This document shows positions 11,215 to 22,069 of a stretch of DNA of 64,000 nucleotides, piece after piece (position 1 is the stretch's first letter; each line of letters begins with the position of its first letter). The notes beneath the pieces were generated by a model. That model did not search any database. It saw only the letters and a list, made by a program, of their open reading frames with translations, and was not told the DNA's origin. The position numbers and the translations under genes are program-made. Location: contig JADDOH010011087.1 of the NCBI GenBank assembly GCA_016648135.1, forward strand, positions 62,001 through 126,000, read 5' to 3'. Source of the DNA: Agrypnia vestita (Eukaryota; Arthropoda; Insecta; Trichoptera; Phryganeidae).

Positions 11215-11613
11215 CACGCTTGTGTGGAAAATCTTTGGTCGATAGAGTAAGGAATGAACAAATTAGACGTGAAAGCAATGCTGGCTGTAGTGTGGTAGAT
11301 AGAATAAAGAAAGGAGTTCTGAGACGGTTTGGTCATGTGGAACGTATGAACGAGGAAAGGATGGTTAAGAAAATATATGAGGCGAATGTTGAAGGCAACA
11401 GAAATAGGGGGCGTCCGCGAAAGATCTGGCATGATGAGATACAACAAGTGTTTGAGGATGGCCCTTTTAAAAGCCGCAACAACCGTAGAACTTGTATGAG
11501 AAGATGTATGAATGTGGCCGAAGCAAAAGTGGTGTGCCAGGATAGAAGAGTGTGGCGTTCTATCCTCTCTGTCTACCCCTGCGGGGAAACGGCGTGATGG
11601 TTAGTTAGTTAGT
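11215..11613 (+). mobile_element. 5'-truncated RTE-like LINE, family A, young insertion
   Basis: A 9-bp target duplication TATTATAAA flanks the insert (11206-11214 and 11614-11622). The frame is open from 11217 to the stop at 11597 and encodes the last 125 residues of an RTE-type endonuclease/reverse transcriptase. Visible motifs are C-G-K-S-L-V-D-R-V, the F-G-H-V-E-R-M-N-E-E-R-M box, G-R-P-R-K-I-W-H-D and the final V-W-R-S-I-L-S-V-Y. A GTTAGTTAGTTAG tail follows the stop. Neither the endonuclease nor the palm domain is included, so the copy is dead on arrival. The clear target duplication and intact frame indicate recent insertion. Confidence 0.85.
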
Positions 11614-11622
11614 TATTATAAA

Positions 11623-13840
11623 TGTAATTTGTTCCAGCGGTTTCTTAAAATTTTCTATGTAATTTTAGTATTAGCTGGTACACCTCCCGCAACTCACCAC
11701 CCGTAACCGCCAAAACCCCTCAGCAATACCACCTAGTTCTACCCTCACTCCATACTGGGTTATATTATCCTCCGTGAAACGACACCTCCAGTAATTCTTT
11801 TCTATGTCCCAAGAAGTAGATCTCTAAGCTTTATTTTCAAAATCTTTCTTGTCGAAAAATTGTAAAATATGAAACAACCAATACGGCGTCATGCCTTATA
11901 TTTTTGGTAGATGCCTATTTAAAATCACCGTAGATGATGATAGAAATGACTACGAGCTCTAATTTTAGACAGAGTAAGCTTTGTAAATTTAAATACGTTA
12001 GACAAACAAATCGATTTCTGATGATAACAAATCGAAGATGTCTCTGCATAGATTTCCTTATTCATATCCTTTATGGTTTCGTTATATTTTTATGTTAATT
12101 AAACTAATTTTATTATTCCGCATGTTAAATGTCTTTTCGTCACATTTTTCCTTGTAGCATATTTATTTTTGCGATTTTCCCCCTTCTTACGTTGTAACGA
12201 GAAAACAAAACATGCACACCGCATACATTCAAAATTTGCAAGATGTGGGGAAACCCAAGTATTTGCTTAATTTAACAGCAACCGTACGCTGTTTGTAACT
12301 CGATAAATAATTATTTAAATTGTTTCTAATTTGGATGAATCCACAACTTGTTCATGGCTTGCAAGGGGGGCGAGGAAGATTCGCCAAGGCTGCTTTTAAA
12401 AATTGCTGGACAGCAATGAACTGTAACTAAAGTGAATGCAGCAATTGGATTATTTAATACTTATCACGTACTATGATCTAGCCTTATTTCTGATTTCCTG
12501 CTAGAGACGCAAAGTTAGACATCGGGCAGGACACGTTTGGACTGCTCACGTCAACAGTGCGCGTTAACACCTTATTCAGAATAAGCTCACAGTACACTTT
12601 AATAAATAAAATAAAATAAAACTTTTAAATTTCAATATTTTTTTATTATCAGGACTATAGTTGTGATTATTAAATTGGTCGATAACTTTGATTTTATTAC
12701 CTCTACGTGAGTTTAATAATGTTTTTATATTTTACTACTTATGTTTATATAGTATATATATAGTAACAGAATCTCTCATCCAGCGACGACAGGTCAAGTA
12801 TTAAATTTTAATTTATGATGATGAAAGATTATTTTGCTCTAAAAACTTAAGTGGTAAAATATAAAAATATATTTAAACGTAAAGATAACAGAGTTAAAAT
12901 GTTTTTTACCCAATTTAATGATCGTCATGAATAATTTCTACAATGCTAAAGCCAAACCCAGTAATATAGGACTAAAGCTTTTCGTTAACAAGTTAATAAT
13001 AACTAAATAGATTTTTTTTGGTAATTTGGCGGGTTTTTGTATATTTGGGTGAAAATGCCCACCCGTCCAGAGGCATCTTTTCATGTCGGCAAGTGACATT
13101 CGTATATTGTGTGTTTGAAATTATTCAACAGAGGCAGGATGGTGGATGGATACAGAGCGGTGTTACTTTTTGCGACAATATACAGATATGGTGTTGAGTA
13201 TATATACATATTACTTGCGAATGCTGCGGCGACCGGCGACAGAGTGGTTGTATCTACAGACGGCCGGGACCGTGTTAGCACCGAGCCGCTGATTGGTACA
13301 TCGCTCGATGCGTGCAGCTAGAATCCCGATGGCGCTGGACCACCACAGTAATATTTTACTGGTGAATCCAATCGGTGCCGGATTAGAAAATGTTTATTTT
13401 CTTATTAATTTAACATTTTTGAAAAAAAATCATTTTATGTAGGCTATATGTAGTTTAAAAAAGTAAGTAATCTTTTAATAAAAGAAAATAATGTAAAATA
13501 GTAATGCAAAGTTGACAAAAATTTGAAATATTTTTTTCATCAATAAGAAACCGGAAGCAATAGCACAGCATCGTATTGCTTTATCAACTGTAAATCTAAT
13601 TTTTGCACCTCAAAATGAATCCAGTATATCATTCCCGGGATCCCTTAATTGGATTCCCTAGTGGTGAAGTTATAGGGAAAGTAATGTTGTTAGTAAGTAT
13701 TTTGGTTATTAGTTCAAATAATACTCGATTGTTTGTGGTTCAATATATGATTTATTTGAAAAACTCAAATCAACACACAGTTAATCTCATGTCGATTTAT
13801 GATACTGCAGCGGTGCACCTGTGAAATAAACAGGAGGTTA
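11623..13840. other. intergenic, nothing firmly recognised
   Basis: AT-rich. A GC-richer piece at 13030-13340 carries overlapping open frames of about 70 codons with no motif. The piece at 12690-12810 (ACCTCTACGTGAGTTTAATA, then GAATCTCTCATC and GACAGGT) recurs at 45890-45975 and partly at 31955-32000, so it is a dispersed repeat of unknown type. Confidence 0.4.
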
Positions 13841-14535
13841 ATTAAGATAAATTATAGAAGTCTCACAGAGACGAAGCTATTTATATGGGAAACATGTATG
13901 GATTCGAATATGGATGACAGTGCCTATGACCTGTATGAGGTGGCTTAAGTGATCACTTTACACAATGCAACGTTCACAAATTCCACCGTAAGAACAACCA
14001 ATCAAAATTTTTGAAAGTTATATATATGAGGCGTATAGATGCAAAAGTGCCACATATGTTCTAAATCAGTTTTCTTTCAAGTATTTGAAGGGACTACTAG
14101 AGACATCTACGGTCCTTCCCATGACATCATGTAGTATATTGATTTCCAATTTAAAAATATAAACCAGCTGCGAAACCTATGTATACTATGTCATGGGAAG
14201 GACCATAGATGTTTCTAGCATAGTCCCTTCAAATATTTGAAAGAATAATGATTTAGAACATATTATATACAAATTTCAAAAAAATTGATAATGTGCGGAT
14301 TTTCTTACTGTGGAATTGGCGAACGTAGCATTGTGTAAAGTGATCACTTAAGCTAGTTCATACGGGTCACAAGCCCTGGAACATCCTATAAAGACATATA
14401 TATAAATATTGTTTCTCATATAAATTGCCGTTTCTCATATGAATAACTTCGTCTCTATGAGACATCTATAATTTATCTTAGTAATGAATGACATTCCCTC
14501 TAGAATTAATTCAGTAATTGTGTTCTTAGGACATA
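13841..14535. mobile_element. foldback MITE family A, complete copy
   Basis: Two long arms are inverted copies of each other. The left (13841-14125) starts AAGATAAATTATAGAAGTCT and ends CGGTCCTTCCCATGACAT; the right (14188-14482) is its complement, ending AGACATCTATAATTTATCTT. The outer right end reaches TGTTCTTAGGACA at 14523-14535. There is no coding capacity. Relatives lie at 8757-9600, in the three units of the 38-42.8 kb array, at 45250-45870 and as a scrap at 53370-53440. Its superfamily is not clear from the ends. Confidence 0.8.
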
Positions 14536-14699
14536 CAAATAAAATGTGGTAAAAATTGAAATCAATTGGAATTAAAAACAAGTGCTTTATATACATACAT
14601 ACTTCAATGTGATTGGTTGCACTGGTCCTCTGTGTTGAGGAGGAGTTCAATAAATAAAGCAACAAGTAATAAATCCTAATCATCTAACTATCTCTCGCG

Positions 14700-15000
14700 T
14701 TAGATCGCCACCATTTTCTGTCCTGGCACTCTACTCTTGCCTCGTATTTTTCATACCCTTCTTCACTTGCACGCTCTTTGGATGTTTAAGCCTTTAACAA
14801 GGTTGCTCTACAATATTCTTCTTTTCCTCTGTTCCTATTCTCTACCATCCTCTCCTCTCTCATACGTTCTACACGACGAAATCCTCTCATCGACTGTCTC
14901 TTTATTCTATTGACTATGTTACAATCGGCACTACATTCATTTTGTTCATTCTCACACCATTGCGCCTGAGCGCGCGCTACTCCACAGCATTCACTTTACT
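14700..15000 (-). pseudogene. RTE-like LINE family A, old remnant
   Basis: On the minus strand the F-R-R-V-E-R-M-R-E box (near 14870) and neighbouring C-terminal segments of family A can be followed with several frameshifts. It corresponds to the middle of the fragment at 21628-22038. No tail or target duplication is preserved. Confidence 0.6.
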
Positions 15001-15091
15001 TTCGTTTTTTTTTGCCAATTATAGGATTCAATTCCACTCTCTTCCAATTCCATAATCCGTCATTGGTTTTGCTTCTTCTGACAAAGTAGAC

Positions 15092-15205
15092 CTCTTTCCA
15101 TATAAGAAAGACAATCGAATTAGTATGTGAACGCCGTGCGTACGAGGCACGCCGTTTCGTTGTATTGGTGTAAACATTTCGATTGTCTTTCTTATATGGA
15201 AAGAG
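15092..15205. repeat. hairpin with 28-bp perfect arms
   Basis: Left arm 15092-15119 begins CTCTTTCCATATAAGAAAGA; right arm 15178-15205 is its exact complement over 28 bp. The 58-bp spacer holds a weaker inner inverted repeat (AACGCCGTGC with GCACGCCGTT). It may be a small foldback element or the source of a structured transcript. No related copy is seen elsewhere in the window. Confidence 0.85.
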
Positions 15206-15242
15206 AGCTACTATTGGCGATAATTGCATTCAAAATATCAAA

Positions 15243-15350
15243 AGCGGTTAATAGCATACTGGCTGCTGTGCGGCCATTAGTGCCCGTTGCGCGAGCATTG
15301 GTGTGTGCAACCGGTTAACGACTGTACTGGCCGCTGCGCGGCTATGAATG
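15243..15350 (+). repeat. imperfect tandem duplication, about 67-bp period
   Basis: CGGTTAATAGCATACTGGCT at 15243 and CGGTTAACGACTGTACTGGC at about 15310 begin two similar GC-rich units, both continuing GCTGYGCGGC and ending near ATTAGTG or ATGAATG. Two copies only. Confidence 0.6.
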
Positions 15351-15359
15351 TCTGTGATT

Positions 15360-16357
15360 AACTATCGCCCATTGCCTGCTGTTTTTCATACTATTTGGTT
15401 TTTTTTTAAAATGGTAATGTAATAACCACCCACTTCATACTGCGTTTTTGATGCAATCATAATATAGATTGTACGTGGCCGTGTAAGCGTTCCAGTTTGA
15501 CACATTTTCAACCAAATGTATATTCTAACCTAAAAATTAAACATCACAAATTTAATTGCGTGTAGAAAATATAAAATTGATTTAAGAAATAAAAATTTCC
15601 ATATTTTTCGCCCCAAATAGACTGAATAATTAAATTATTTATTGAAGTTAAATAATGTGTATAATATTTCTACACATTAAATAATATCTAAATATATTTT
15701 TAAATAATCTGCACACCTCATTTCTTAAGAAAAAATATACGATTTGATTAATTTTTGAAGTTGGCAATGGAAAATTTATTTTATTTTATTTAATAGAGAC
15801 ACTAACAGGATAATAGGTAGATGATACTCTGATAATAAACATTATAGTGAAGACTATGCCCATTATCCCAATTACAAGTGTCTTCGGCACGCTCTAGTAA
15901 CATGTCTTTTTGCAATTAAGTATATTTTTCATGTACATTTATGTGTATTGTATATTTAGTGCTTGAATGTAGTGCGATTAGTATTTAATGAATGATTGAT
16001 TTAATGGATCTATATATAGGTTTAGGTCATCGTTTCGAAAATCGATGTTGTGTATGAGTGAGTTTTTGAACGATGATAAGGTATCTGCAAGAATATCAGC
16101 ATCAATGTTAGGGTCAAATGCTGGAGATTTAGCGCAATCATAATATAAATTCACTCTATTTTAGGATTCCCATACCAAAATGAAATTACATAATTATATT
16201 TATATAATATAAAACATATCATTTATCTACCTTTCGCACAAATGTCATTAACGTCAATCATCAAAAGATCGTGAATCAATTAAAATACATAGTTTTAATT
16301 ATAACTTACTTCATATTGAGCAATTTTCTCTACCACAAGTTTAACAATTAAATAATA
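15360..16357. other. AT-rich intergenic with a LINE 3'-end scrap
   Basis: The segment at about 15840-15905 contains ATTATCCCAATTACAAGTGT followed by CTTCGGCACGCTCTAG. It matches 63235-63285 in the same orientation and 56845-56895 in the opposite one. These are probably LINE 3'-UTR pieces. The remainder shows nothing. Confidence 0.4.
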
Positions 16358-16827
16358 TCGTCACGAGATCCTTAAACAATTAGAACTACAGATAATCGAA
16401 GGCTTCCGAACATTCTAGCTGAATTTAGAAATCCGATATATATCCGAACATATATCGAAAACTTCGAGAACATCCGGTTTTTATAAATACACAACAGCAT
16501 TGCGCTCAACACACAGTTGTTTTGACAGTGAAGCAAGGCCATAGAAGTGAAACTAGCGAAAGCAGCGATTAGTGCGAATTATAAACGACCAGCGAAAAAT
16601 AAATACCTGTCAGGTGTTCTATGGTGAATAAGTGCAATAAGAGACGGGCGAACATTCTGTAAAACTTAACAAAGTTTCCCACAGTCAAGTGTAAGTCCCT
16701 TCAATTCTTGCATATTACATAATAGTGATTACAATTATGTTTGCGTCCAGTGACTTATCGTGATTAAATAAAGCTTTAATTTATTTCAAATGTTTCATTC
16801 ATCTCTTGTTGCCGGAATACCGTGACA
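16358..16827 (+). mobile_element. solo LTR, family 1
   Basis: The ends are inverted (GTCACGAGAT at the left, ACCGTGACA at the right), as in LTRs, and ATAATA flanks both sides. TATAAATA at 16482-16489 and AATAAA near 16766 sit where a promoter and poly(A) signal of an LTR would be. A diverged relative is at 31076-31391, sharing the TTTTGACAGTGAA segment. No internal gag or pol is present. A Gypsy-type origin is likely from the layout but not shown. Confidence 0.6.
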
Positions 16828-17369
16828 ATAATACACGCTTATTCAATAAATTGGCTAATTTTGAAAATTCTATAATTTTAAATACCTATTAATCTATTTC
16901 AATTTTAGTGTTCACTTAATGAATTTTTTTTTAGAAAATTATTGTGATTTTCACTTTTGGTTATTTACTAGTTTTTTTTTTTGATAATTACTGTGCCTTT
17001 TTCTTTTTCCTGTGGTCTCTTGATTCAATAGGTAGAGTTGTATTGTAATATATGATATAATCTGGATTTTCCGGTTCATGTTGACTGAATGGGTGCAGTA
17101 AAAATTGCAACATTTCAAAAACTTTATTTCATAAATATTTAAAATTTTATTTAAAGGTCTAATGAAACTGTCCCGTGGTCTGTGCAGGCCAATGAAGGTG
17201 GTGATGTGACTGAAAAAAGTGCATAAGATATCTGAACATTTAACCATCTTTGCCTTTAAATATTATTTTGTTATAAAAATATAGTACTCTCTGTCACTGC
17301 ATTCTCTAGAGCAAATGAAACACAAGAAATCAACATAAATTTTCATTTGACTGTACCGTTCTCTATATA
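16828..17369. other. AT-rich intergenic, nothing recognised
   Basis: No supported gene or repeat; the minus-strand open frame 16951-17247 has no recognisable feature. Confidence 0.4.
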
Positions 17370-17560
17370 AGTAGCTTCTTGGTGTAGTGGTTATGACTCT
17401 CGAATAGTAATCCAGCTGCCGATGGTTCTTGCCCCATTGCAGAACACCAGCAAGTTAGATCTATTTTCATAACACGTTAGTTTAATATGAAAAAAGTAAG
17501 AATATTGATGCGACGCGTATTTCGTGTTCGCTATCTATTTTAAAAACACATCAATAAAAA
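17370..17560 (+). repeat. tRNA-derived SINE, family 1, second copy
   Basis: Shares with 3255-3437 the GTAGTGGTTATGACTCTCG A-box region, a decayed B box (GATGGTTCTTGCC) and the body CAAGTTAGATCTATTTTCAT through AAGAATATTGATGCGAC to CGTGTTCGC. It lies 340 bp downstream of the GMC gene stop. Confidence 0.7.
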
Positions 17561-17903
17561 TAATACTATCAAATATCGTGAACATGTCATGAAACGACAT
17601 TCGATTATACACAAATGACTCAAATGTTATTTAGGGGCCGAGATGACCTACTTTTTACTTTAGAGGAGCAAAGCTAAATTGTATACAGTAATTTTTTGGC
17701 GGAGATCATTCAGTTTTTATGTCAGCCTCCCCGGATAATCGAGATTACTGGTCATTAAATATCACAATAATTATAATTTAATACTGTACTTTTTTTGTTC
17801 AATTGTTAATTTCACTAAACTTAGATTTCTATAACAATTCACTAATACGAGTTCTTCATTTGCTATTAAAAATATCACACTTAGTTATAATCTATTCCCA
17901 CTG

Positions 17904-19787
17904 TCACGCGTGTCGTCTTATCCTCTTTCCCCAGTCTTCCTTGATCATGTCGCCAGCCTTCTCCGCTATCATGTAGACAGGCGAGTTGGGATGGCCGGAC
18001 ACGATCTCCGGCATGATGCTGGCATCCACGATCCTTAAATTCTTGATTCCGTGGACCAGGAGCCTCGGGTTCACCACCGCGTTGGGATCGCTGCTCGGCC
18101 CCATCTTGCACGTGCCTGAAGGGTGGTAGATGGTGAAGGTGAAGTGCATCGCGTGGCACGCCCAGTAGGCATCCGTACCAAAACCTAAATGAATGCACGT
18201 CGGTATTGGCGTGTCGTACAACTTTGTTCCTAACCTCTTCAGAGCTGGTTGTTCCGCTACCTTGATAGCTGCCCTCATTCCCGCCACCATCCTTGCAACA
18301 TCCTCCTCGTAAGCGAAGTAGTTAGGGTATATCAGGGGATAGGCCAGCGGGTTCCTGCTCTTCAGCTTTATCCTTCCCTTGGATTTTGGTCGCATCAACA
18401 TCGGGAACACCATGAAAGATTGCTGGTTGCCCAGATTACCGTACACTTGTTCGAAGATGGTGTCAGTGAAGCCGAAATTCTTCCTCAATAGGGGATCGTT
18501 GTTTACAGAGCCTCCTATGAATAACAGTTCCATGTCCGCCCAGCCGTCTGTCGCTTGGGGGTTATCCAAGTCTATAAAGGCCACAGCTTCGCAGCCTCCC
18601 GGAATCGATAGCGGCCCTGTTCGTCTGTTCATCCAATCAAAAATATATTCGGGATTGCTGAGAATGTACCCCGTTGACAGTGACACACTTTGCCGGTTGA
18701 GCGTAAACGTCAAACCTCCTGCGGCTATGTGATCCATCAAATTATACCCTACTTTCAAATCTTTGATCACGGGAATATTGAATTCCTCCAAATGTTCTCT
18801 AGGCCCGATACCCGACAACATCAAAAGTTGCGGAGAGTTGATCGACCCGGCTGATACAATGACCTCTTTCTTGGCTGAAATTTTATATTTTATTCCTCTC
18901 CTTAGCATTTCTATCCCAACGACGACATTTTTGTTGTTGATGATCAATCTAGTAACCATGCTTTCTTTGGCAACATGCAGATTCGGTCTGTTACTGATGG
19001 GAAGCAAGTACGCTCTGTTAGAGCTGTGCCTAGTTCCATTGCTGAGAGACAACTGCAGGAACGACACTCCTGTTTGTGTTCTGCCGTTGTGGTCGGAGTA
19101 TTTGTGTCCAGCTTCTTGCGCAGACTTGACCCACGCCTCTGCAACGTTTGTTCTGAAAGGAGCGTATCCCACGTCTAAATTACCATTATAATTGTGATAT
19201 TCGGTGTCGGCAAATTCTGGTATTTTGTAGTTCTCAATTTTTTTGAAATAAGGGAGGACGTCCTTCCATCCCCATCCAGGGTTTCCAAAGCTCTCCCACT
19301 GATCGAAGTCTCGTCGATTCCCCCTCGTGTATATCATGTAATTCAGGACGCTAGAACCTCCCATCACCTTACCTCTCGGCCAGTTGCATTGCTTCTTTTC
19401 GAAGCCTTGACACGCTCTGTTTGACGCCACTGTTTTATATTTCCAGTTGGCTTTTGTGAATTGAAGGTAATTGGCTATTATTGGTATGTCCATCACGAAA
19501 TTTTCGTGTGCTCCAGCTTCGATGAGGAGCACTTTCCATTCTGGCACTTCGGTGAGCCGGTTGGCCAGCGTGCAGCCGGCCGTTCCCGCTCCCACTATGA
19601 TGAAGTCGTACTCGCTCAGCAGCTTGTATCGGTCTTCAGGCTCGGTTTGTATCTGACGCTGTCCATCGTCCAGGAACTTCAGAAGAGAACCGATAATGTT
19701 CGTTTGGGCTATGGAATTCTGTATCAGCACTGTTGAGTAGATTGCAGCAATTACTATCAAGGGTTGCGTTCCTCCGATTCGGGCCAT
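17904..19787 (-). CDS. GMC oxidoreductase, glucose dehydrogenase [FAD, quinone]-like
   Basis: A 627-residue uninterrupted frame of usual length for insect GMC enzymes. These flavoenzymes oxidise alcohols or sugars with FAD; the substrate cannot be read here. Residues 1-28 form a hydrophobic signal peptide, so the product is probably secreted. The FAD-binding G-x-G-x-x-G is at 66-71 with acidic E90 in L-I-E-A-G. GMC signature 1 spans about 138-156 (R-G-K-V-M-G-G-S-S) and signature 2 about 314-328 (G-S-I-N-S-P-Q). The C-terminal catalytic pair is probably H555 (Y-H-P-S-G-T-C) and H599 (G-H-P-N-S-P). The ATG at 19787 is preferred because it precedes the signal peptide and follows a splice acceptor by about 20 bases. 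No partner gene is visible nearby. It appears intact and is the only clear host gene. Confidence 0.95.
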   Translation of the reverse strand: MARIGGTQPLIVIAAIYSTVLIQNSIAQTNIIGSLLKFLDDGQRQIQTEPEDRYKLLSEYDFIIVGAGTAGCTLANRLTEVPEWKVLLIEAGAHENFVMDIPIIANYLQFTKANWKYKTVASNRACQGFEKKQCNWPRGKVMGGSSVLNYMIYTRGNRRDFDQWESFGNPGWGWKDVLPYFKKIENYKIPEFADTEYHNYNGNLDVGYAPFRTNVAEAWVKSAQEAGHKYSDHNGRTQTGVSFLQLSLSNGTRHSSNRAYLLPISNRPNLHVAKESMVTRLIINNKNVVVGIEMLRRGIKYKISAKKEVIVSAGSINSPQLLMLSGIGPREHLEEFNIPVIKDLKVGYNLMDHIAAGGLTFTLNRQSVSLSTGYILSNPEYIFDWMNRRTGPLSIPGGCEAVAFIDLDNPQATDGWADMELLFIGGSVNNDPLLRKNFGFTDTIFEQVYGNLGNQQSFMVFPMLMRPKSKGRIKLKSRNPLAYPLIYPNYFAYEEDVARMVAGMRAAIKVAEQPALKRLGTKLYDTPIPTCIHLGFGTDAYWACHAMHFTFTIYHPSGTCKMGPSSDPNAVVNPRLLVHGIKNLRIVDASIMPEIVSGHPNSPVYMIAEKAGDMIKEDWGKRIRRHA

Positions 19788-19825
19788 GGTTGTGCATAGG
19801 GTTTATCTGTAAAAGAAGAAAACTT
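19788..19825 (-). other. 5' UTR end and splice acceptor of the GMC gene
   Basis: Minus strand: a pyrimidine-rich tract TTTTCTTCTTTTACAG ends at 19807, followed by 19 bases of UTR and the ATG. This is a textbook 3' splice site and implies an upstream noncoding exon at higher coordinates, which I could not locate. Confidence 0.75.
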
Positions 19826-20934
19826 TATTTTAGTTTTTATCGTGTTGCTTTGTTAAAAGGGAAAATTTTTTAATTGTTTTATTTCATTGTTTCAGGTAAA
19901 AATCTATTTATATTTTTCTGGACTGGATACTCTCATCTAGCCTATGGTTCAACTGCTTCTTTTTTACATCAGTAAACGAGGTAACTACTTCTTTCCACTA
20001 ATTCTGAGTAAGCATACATAAACATTTTGTACAAAATTGAACATGTTCATTTAAAAACGCATTGATGGTATGCTGAAATCTATAAGATACTTGGAACATG
20101 TATTATTGAAATTTTACATTAATTAATTAATTACCTATATACTTGAATAAATTTTGTTGGAAAAATTTCGATAAAGTATAGGCGGTTTTCTACATCATCA
20201 TAATAAACAGAAAATAAGCACCAAATTATTGGTCTAGACCCTTAAATCCCAAGTATTCTACCTAACCTCAGGAGTGCTCCAAGGATTCTTCTTTGGGCAT
20301 ATTTTTCCCTAATTTTTATCAATGATTTTTTAAGTTGTTTTATTTTGTCCAGATCTGCGAAGACTTCAAATGATATAATATCCTCAGTGACTATCAACTG
20401 CCAATCAAATATTTTGTCAGTTAAAATCATAAGTAGTTAGAAAAACAAAATTCATGATAATCAAAAACAAATAAATAATAATCAAGTTTTGGCAAACTCC
20501 ATACAAACAGATCTAGCGCAAAAAATTGCTCTTATACGTAATCGATGTTCATTTGAATCAGTACGACATTAGTTACATTTTCCCAGTTCTGCTAAATGAT
20601 GTGAAAATTTGACTCTTACTGAAGAAGTGATGAAGGCGACGAATATAAAGCATTCGCAAAACCGTGCTTAGAATAAACTAGATTAATAGAGAAAGAAATG
20701 ACCGAGCTAATGGTAATGAACAAAGACATTAAAATCATTTATATCACAAGGACAAGGAATCTGACGTTTCTTAGACATGCCGAGGGCGCCCTGCGATTTG
20801 CGAGACAGTGCACTTTGTTTGTAATACGAAAAAATCCTGGTCAATAGATTTCACGGCTTTGAGACATTATATAGTTCTTCCAGGCGTATGAAAATCTCTT
20901 TATTTTTAAATTATTTTTATAATACCACAATATG
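19826..20934. other. noncoding, probable first intron and upstream region of the GMC gene
   Basis: AT-rich with no recognisable gene. The minus-strand 62-codon frame at 20242-20430 has a Lys/Ile-rich helix-like composition but no known motif. Confidence 0.35.
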
Positions 20935-21090
20935 CTACTAGGTCCAAACACGTCACAAAATCTCTCAGGCTTGATAAAATCGCATAGACATGATATTTTA
21001 ATTAATATGATCACCGGGAATCGAATCCAGAACTCCCGGTGTGAGAAGCTCACTGGACTACGAGGGCTTTCATCCGTGCAGCTGTATAAA
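20935..21090 (-). repeat. tRNA-derived SINE, family 2
   Basis: On the minus strand an A-box-like GTAGTCCAGTGAGCTTCTCA and a B box GATTCGATTCCCGG are followed by a body with TGCGATTTTATCAAGCCTGA. The same body (TGATTTTTTCAAGCCTGGGT) and a decayed B box (GGTTCATTACCC) occur in each unit of the 38-42.8 kb array, also on the minus strand. Confidence 0.65.
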
Positions 21091-21610
21091 AATCCTAATA
21101 AACCAAAACGTACAAAGCCACCGTAATCTTACAAATCCTTTAACAAAAAGAACTCGAAGAAATTACTTGTCATTTCCCGATCCTTTGTTCAATGGTACAA
21201 TAGATGCATTTCTCTGTCTTTTTATCATGTTAATATTATTTTCTTGTAATCAATTTATTCCACTTACGTGTATTTTCCTTCTGGCATTGATTACAAAATA
21301 TTCGAGTCCTCTCGAGTAGGAACCTCTCGTAAAAGGACCTTGGGATAATAAGGTACTCTTAAAACTTGTTTTTATTTATCGAATTCATATGTCATTTAAT
21401 TTTGAAACAATTATACACTCGGCATTTTTGGAATTTATATCAAGTGTGAAAATTGTACAATTTGACTTTCTTTTATCGTATTATTATCGACACTTTTTAT
21501 TTATTATTTTTTTGTCCCTCCTGTACATCAATATTTTCATTTTGATTTTTTTTTAGAATAGTATTCGCGTACGTAGAATTACAACCCAATATCGAAGAGT
21601 TCATGGTTAT

Positions 21611-22060
21611 CACTTACTTACTTACCATTACGCCGTTTCCCCGTGGGGGTGGGCAGAGAGGATAGAGCGCCACACTCTTCTGTTCTGACATACAGCTCTC
21701 GCCTCATCCACATTCATACATCTTCGCGTGCAAGCTCGCCGGTTGTTGAGGCTTCTAACGGGACCATTTTCCAGTATCTGGTTTATCTGATCATGCCAGA
21801 TCTTCCACGGTCGCCCTCTCTTTCTGGCACCATCAACACGTGCATTATATATCTTTCTTAACATTCTTTCCTCATTCATTCGCTCAACATGCCCAAACCA
21901 TCTGAGCGACCCTTTTTTAATTCTATCAATTATGCTAAGATCAGGTTTACATCCATTCCTAATATCTGCATTCTTTACTCTATCATAAATGGATTTGCCA
22001 CACATACGTCTGAGGGATCTCATCTCCACTGCATTCAATCTACTTTAGTTCCTCTTCTAC
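21611..22060 (-). mobile_element. 5'-truncated RTE-like LINE, family A, young insertion
   Basis: A 9-bp target duplication CATGGTTAT flanks it (21602-21610 and 22061-22069). The minus-strand frame 22038-21628 is open and encodes the last 136 residues of an RTE-type reverse transcriptase: N-A-V-E-M-R-S-L-R-R-M-C-G-K, then G-H-V-E-R-M-N-E-E-R-M, R-G-R-P-W-K-I-W-H-D-Q-I and the final R-S-I-L-S-A-H-P-H-G-E-T-A. The tail is a (GTAA)n run. It is closely related to 11215-11613 but longer by about 50 bp at the 5' side. Confidence 0.85.
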
Positions 22061-22069
22061 CATGGTTAT

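Noticed and set aside
12011..12036. CTGATGATAACAAATCGAAG as a hammerhead core
   Set aside because: It has GAAG rather than GAAA, no stem II and no stem III.
17777..17782. ATTAAA on the minus strand as the GMC poly(A) signal
   Set aside because: Plausible in position, but such a hexamer is expected by chance in this AT-rich DNA; not strong enough to annotate.
17881..19736. Several other-frame open frames across the GMC gene
   Set aside because: They are shadows of the GMC coding sequence, which has the recognisable motifs.
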